This document shows, piece after piece, positions 13,699-16,389 of a DNA stretch of 16,389 bases; the first letter of the stretch is position 1, and the number at the start of each line of letters is the position of its first letter. The notes beneath the pieces are model-generated. The model searched no databases. It saw only the letters and a program-made list of their open reading frames with translations, and was not told the origin of the DNA. Location: NCBI GenBank assembly GCA_035298965.1, contig DATGXO010000016.1:1-16389 (forward strand), read 5' to 3'. The DNA comes from CAJCBL01 sp035298965. GTDB taxonomy: Bacteria > Verrucomicrobiota > Verrucomicrobiia > Opitutales > Opitutaceae. The position numbers and the translations under genes are program-made.

Positions 13699-14682
13699 TC
13701 AATACGGCCCGCGGATGTGCGCCGCGACCTTCTCGCCGTAGAACCGCCGCAGCTGCGCGTGCAGCGCCGAGGGAAGCGGCGCGAGTTCGCTCGCGCGCAG
13801 GTTGCCGCGCGCCTGTTCTGGATTGCGCGCGCCGGGGATGACCGTCGTCACCGCCTCGTGATCGAGGCACCAGCGCAGCGCGAAATCCGCCATCGCCATG
13901 CCCGCCGGCACGAAGCGGCGCAACTCGTCGGCGAGCTCCACGCCCTTGGCGAACGGCAACCCCGCGAACGTCTCGCCCACGTTGAACGCCTGTCCGTCGC
14001 GGTTGAAATTGCGATGGTCGTCGGCCGGAAACCGCGTCGCCGCCGTGTACTTGCCCGCGAGCAGCCCGCTCGCGAGCGGCAGCCGCACAACGAACGCCAC
14101 GCCCTTCGCCGTCACCGCCGGCAGAAGTTCCGTGACCGCCTTCTGGCGAAAGACGTTGAAGATGAACTGGAGCGACGTGAGGCCGGGCACCTCGAGGCAA
14201 TGCAGCGCCTCCGCAACCGTCTCCACGCTCGCACCAAATGCCTTGATCTTCCCCTCGCGCTGCAGCTCGCCGAGCGTCGCGAAAACGTCGCCGCGGCGCA
14301 GCTCCTCGAACGGCACGCAGTGCAGCTGGGTGAGATCGAGTGCGTCGACGCCGAGGCGCTCGAGTGAATCCTCCGTGTGGCGACGCATCACCTCGCGCGT
14401 GAAGTTTGCCGGCCAGCCCGGATCGCCGCGCCGCCCGAGTTTCGTGGCGACGAACGCCTGCGCCTTCGTCTCCCGGAGGAACTCGCCCACGAGCCGCTCG
14501 CTGCGGCCATCGCCGTACACATCGGCCGTGTCGAAGAAGTTCACGCCGCGCTCGTAGGCGCTGTAGAGCGTGGCGAGCGCGTCCGCGTCGGACACCGCGC
14601 CCCAGTTGGCCCCGAGCTGCCAGCAGCCGAGCCCGACCTCGCTGACGCGCCGCCCCGTGGGCCCGAAGATCCGGTGTTTCAT
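13699..14682 (-). CDS. aldo/keto reductase
   Basis: A 327-residue cytosolic NAD(P)H-dependent oxidoreductase of the AKR superfamily (TIM barrel). The start MKHRIFGPTGRRVSEVGLGCWQ at 14682 fits the usual N-terminus; an in-frame ATG 12 codons upstream adds residues without homology. Catalytic tetrad residues are visible: Asp51 and Tyr56 in FFDTADVYG, Lys81 in VATKLG, and His121 in DLTQLHCVP. Cofactor-side motifs include IKAFGAS and, near the end, VTTVIPGARNPEQARGNL. The sequence type resembles the subgroup acting on sugars or simple carbonyls, but substrate cannot be assigned. It is convergent with the TIR gene and divergent from the permease, with 161 bp between starts. Confidence 0.94.
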   Translation of the reverse strand: MKHRIFGPTGRRVSEVGLGCWQLGANWGAVSDADALATLYSAYERGVNFFDTADVYGDGRSERLVGEFLRETKAQAFVATKLGRRGDPGWPANFTREVMRRHTEDSLERLGVDALDLTQLHCVPFEELRRGDVFATLGELQREGKIKAFGASVETVAEALHCLEVPGLTSLQFIFNVFRQKAVTELLPAVTAKGVAFVVRLPLASGLLAGKYTAATRFPADDHRNFNRDGQAFNVGETFAGLPFAKGVELADELRRFVPAGMAMADFALRWCLDHEAVTTVIPGARNPEQARGNLRASELAPLPSALHAQLRRFYGEKVAAHIRGPY

Positions 14683-14843
14683 GCGCGCGCACTGTGGCGT
14701 TTTTCCGCCCGCGCACAACCCGCCAGCCGCCTGCGGCGCGCGCCGCCATCGGAAAGACCGCCGCGTATTGCACCGCGCGCGGGCGAGAGCGTCGCGGCCG
14801 GAAAAATGTCGCCCGCCGCGGGCCCGGTCCGTTGGCTGGCCGC

Positions 14844-15707
14844 GTGCCGGAAACGCAACAACAGCGCTCGCGCGCCGTCCTCGGGCTGCTCGCCGCCGCC
14901 CTGCTCTGGAGCTCGGGCGGCGTGCTGCTCAAGTCCGTCCACATCCACCCGCTCGCCGTCGCCGGCGGGCGCGGACTGATCGCGGCGCTGTTCCTCATGG
15001 TCTGCCTGCGTCGTTGGCGGCTGCGGTTCTCGCCGGTGATGGTCGGCGCGGCGATCGCCTACGCGGGCACGACCGCGCTCTTCGCCACCGCCAACCAGCT
15101 TACCACCGCCGCCAACGCCATCCTGCTCCAGTACACCGCGCCGATCTACGTCGCGTGGCTCGGCCGCTGGTTGCTCGGCGAACGTGTCACGCGGCTGGAC
15201 TGGATCACCATCGCAGTGGTGTTCGGCGGCATGGCGTTGTTCTTCGCCGACCAACTCAGCGCCGACGGCCTGCTCGGCAGCATCCTCGCGGTCGTCAGCG
15301 GCGTGTCGTTCGCCTTCATGACCGTGCTGTTGCGCAAACAGAAGGACGCCGAGCCGGCCGACTCCATCGTGTTCGGCAACCTGCTCGGCGCGGTCGTCGG
15401 TCTGCCGTTCTTCGCCGCCGGTCCGCTGCCGAGCCCGACCGGCTGGGCCGCGCTCGTCGCGCTCGGCACGCTCCAGCTTGGCCTCTCGTATTTCCTCTAC
15501 GCGCGCGCGATCAAGCACGTGACCGCCCTCGGCTCGATCCTGATCCTCATGCTCGAGCCGCTGCTCAATCCGATCTGGGCCGCACTCGTGCTCGGCGAAT
15601 TCCCCGGCCGCTGGGCGTTCGTCGGCGGCGCTATCGTGCTCGGCGCCGTCACCACGCGCGCGCTGCTCCTCGCCCGTCGCCCGATCCTGGATAACGCAGC
15701 CACATGA
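14844..15707 (+). CDS. EamA/DMT-family permease
   Basis: A 287-residue inner-membrane protein with about ten hydrophobic segments in two EamA repeats. I chose the GTG at 14844 (then PETQQQRSRAVLGLL), which places a short cytoplasmic N-terminus before helix one; an in-frame TTG at 14832 is also possible, while the frame further upstream to an ATG at 14694 encodes an Arg-rich stretch unlike the family. Repeat marks are LLWSSGGVLLK near the start, NAILLQYTAPIYVAWLGRWLLGE in the first half (in part) and LTALGSILILMLEP-like VTALGSILILMLEPLLNPIW in the second, where EP-LNP-W is a typical DMT signature. Such permeases move metabolites or amino acids; substrate is unknown. Its stop overlaps the hydrolase start by ATGA, so the two are probably an operon. 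Confidence 0.92.
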   Translation: MPETQQQRSRAVLGLLAAALLWSSGGVLLKSVHIHPLAVAGGRGLIAALFLMVCLRRWRLRFSPVMVGAAIAYAGTTALFATANQLTTAANAILLQYTAPIYVAWLGRWLLGERVTRLDWITIAVVFGGMALFFADQLSADGLLGSILAVVSGVSFAFMTVLLRKQKDAEPADSIVFGNLLGAVVGLPFFAAGPLPSPTGWAALVALGTLQLGLSYFLYARAIKHVTALGSILILMLEPLLNPIWAALVLGEFPGRWAFVGGAIVLGAVTTRALLLARRPILDNAAT

Positions 15708-16389
15708 ACGCGCCCGCCACCGCCGCCTCGCCTTCGAGCATCATGCCGCGCGAAGTCGTCGTGATTCTCCACGGCGTCGCGATCAGCAGCCGGCTGACCG
15801 CGCGCCTGGCTCGCCTCATCGCCGCCGCGGGCTACGAGGTGCACAACCTCGATTACCCCTCGAAGACCGTGCCACTCGCCGAACTCGGTCCGCGCTGGCT
15901 CGCCGCGAAGCTCGCGGAACTCGGCGTCGATCGTGCGCCGCGTCTGCACTTCGTGACGCACTCGATGGGAGGCTTGATCGTGCGCGGTTACCTCGCCACG
16001 CATCGCCCCGCAAACCTCGGCCGCGTGGTGAACATCGTGCCGCCGCACAACGGCAGCGCCGTCTCCGACAAACTCCGCCGCCTGCCGATCATCTGGCGGA
16101 TCATCGGCCGCAACCTCGGCGCGCTCGGCACCGGCCCGGATGCGTACTGGCGCACGCTGCCGCCGCGCGGCGATTTCGAGTTTGGCGTGATCGCCGGCAG
16201 CTTCGCGCTGAACCCGATCGGCTGGTGGTTTCTCGAGCGCCCGCACGACGGCACCGTGGCCGAGCGCAGCACCCGCCTCGAGGGGATGGCGGACCACATC
16301 ACGCTACCCTCGAACCACACGCTGATCCTCTTTCGCCGCCGCACCGCCGAGCAGGCGCTCGCGTTCCTCCGCACCGGCCGCTTCGCGCG
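15704..16389 (+). CDS. alpha/beta hydrolase, lipase-like, 3' end beyond window
   Basis: The frame opens at the ATG at 15704, overlapping the permease stop as ATGA, and stays open to the right edge (228 complete residues), so the stop lies outside. A second Met (residue 14, MPREVVVILHG) is an alternative start. The protein shows VVVILHGVA (18-26, oxyanion region), THSMGG (85-90) with nucleophile Ser87, PHDGTVA (180-186) with probable acid Asp182, and SNHT (203-206) with probable base His205. The spacing resembles the cytoplasmic or membrane-associated esterase/lipase group related to triacylglycerol lipases (PGAP1-like), including IVPPHNGSAVSD after the nucleophile. No signal peptide is apparent. 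Substrate is not determinable; since all three triad residues are present, little of the gene should be missing. Confidence 0.9.
   Translation, partial: MNAPATAASPSSIMPREVVVILHGVAISSRLTARLARLIAAAGYEVHNLDYPSKTVPLAELGPRWLAAKLAELGVDRAPRLHFVTHSMGGLIVRGYLATHRPANLGRVVNIVPPHNGSAVSDKLRRLPIIWRIIGRNLGALGTGPDAYWRTLPPRGDFEFGVIAGSFALNPIGWWFLERPHDGTVAERSTRLEGMADHITLPSNHTLILFRRRTAEQALAFLRTGRFA

Noticed and set aside
14694..14843. N-terminal extension of the EamA permease
   Set aside because: The added 50 residues are Arg/Ala/Pro-rich, unlike the family, and lie in the region upstream of the divergent reductase gene; the GTG at 14844 fits better.

Overview
The window is very G+C-rich bacterial DNA with tightly packed genes. 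The gene set (a NamZ/DUF1343 muramidase, a DUF2167 membrane protein and a CzcCBA-type pump), together with start codons preceded by C/T-rich leaders instead of Shine-Dalgarno sequences, suggests a Verrucomicrobiota bacterium, probably near Opitutaceae. That assignment is an inference; the window has no rRNA or other marker gene. I saw no tRNA, CRISPR array, insertion sequence or phage gene.

Left part (1-4001, + strand): the tail of a probable CCA-adding tRNA nucleotidyltransferase; a small PH-domain membrane protein overlapping it by GTGA; a type I glycerate kinase; a 294-bp gap with a near-perfect 33-bp inverted repeat; a NamZ-type exo-N-acetylmuramidase; and an unrecognised 80-residue protein. 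A hairpin-rich gap (4002-4217) separates these from the next block.

Centre (10158 down to 4218, - strand): a heavy-metal efflux operon. In transcription order it encodes a small exported Cys/His-rich protein, a CzcC-like outer-membrane factor, a very short CzcB-like adaptor lipoprotein, a CzcA-like RND pump with the divalent-metal signature, and a second small exported protein with a Cys/His tail. The 156-residue adaptor lacks room for the lipoyl and hairpin domains of normal adaptors. No metal-responsive regulator lies in the window.

Right-centre (10323-13563, + strand): a DUF2167 protein with a signal peptide and C-terminal membrane segments, a membrane protein with an incomplete zinc ribbon, and a TIR-domain protein with an intact putative catalytic Glu and an uncharacterised beta-rich C-terminal domain. 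The gaps are 99 and 133 bp, so co-transcription is possible but unproven.

Right end: an aldo/keto reductase on the - strand, then a divergent pair on the + strand, an EamA-type permease overlapping by ATGA an alpha/beta hydrolase that runs off the window.

The strongest leads are the minimal RND adaptor with its Cys/His-rich companions, the TIR-plus-beta-domain protein, and the large inverted repeat upstream of namZ.
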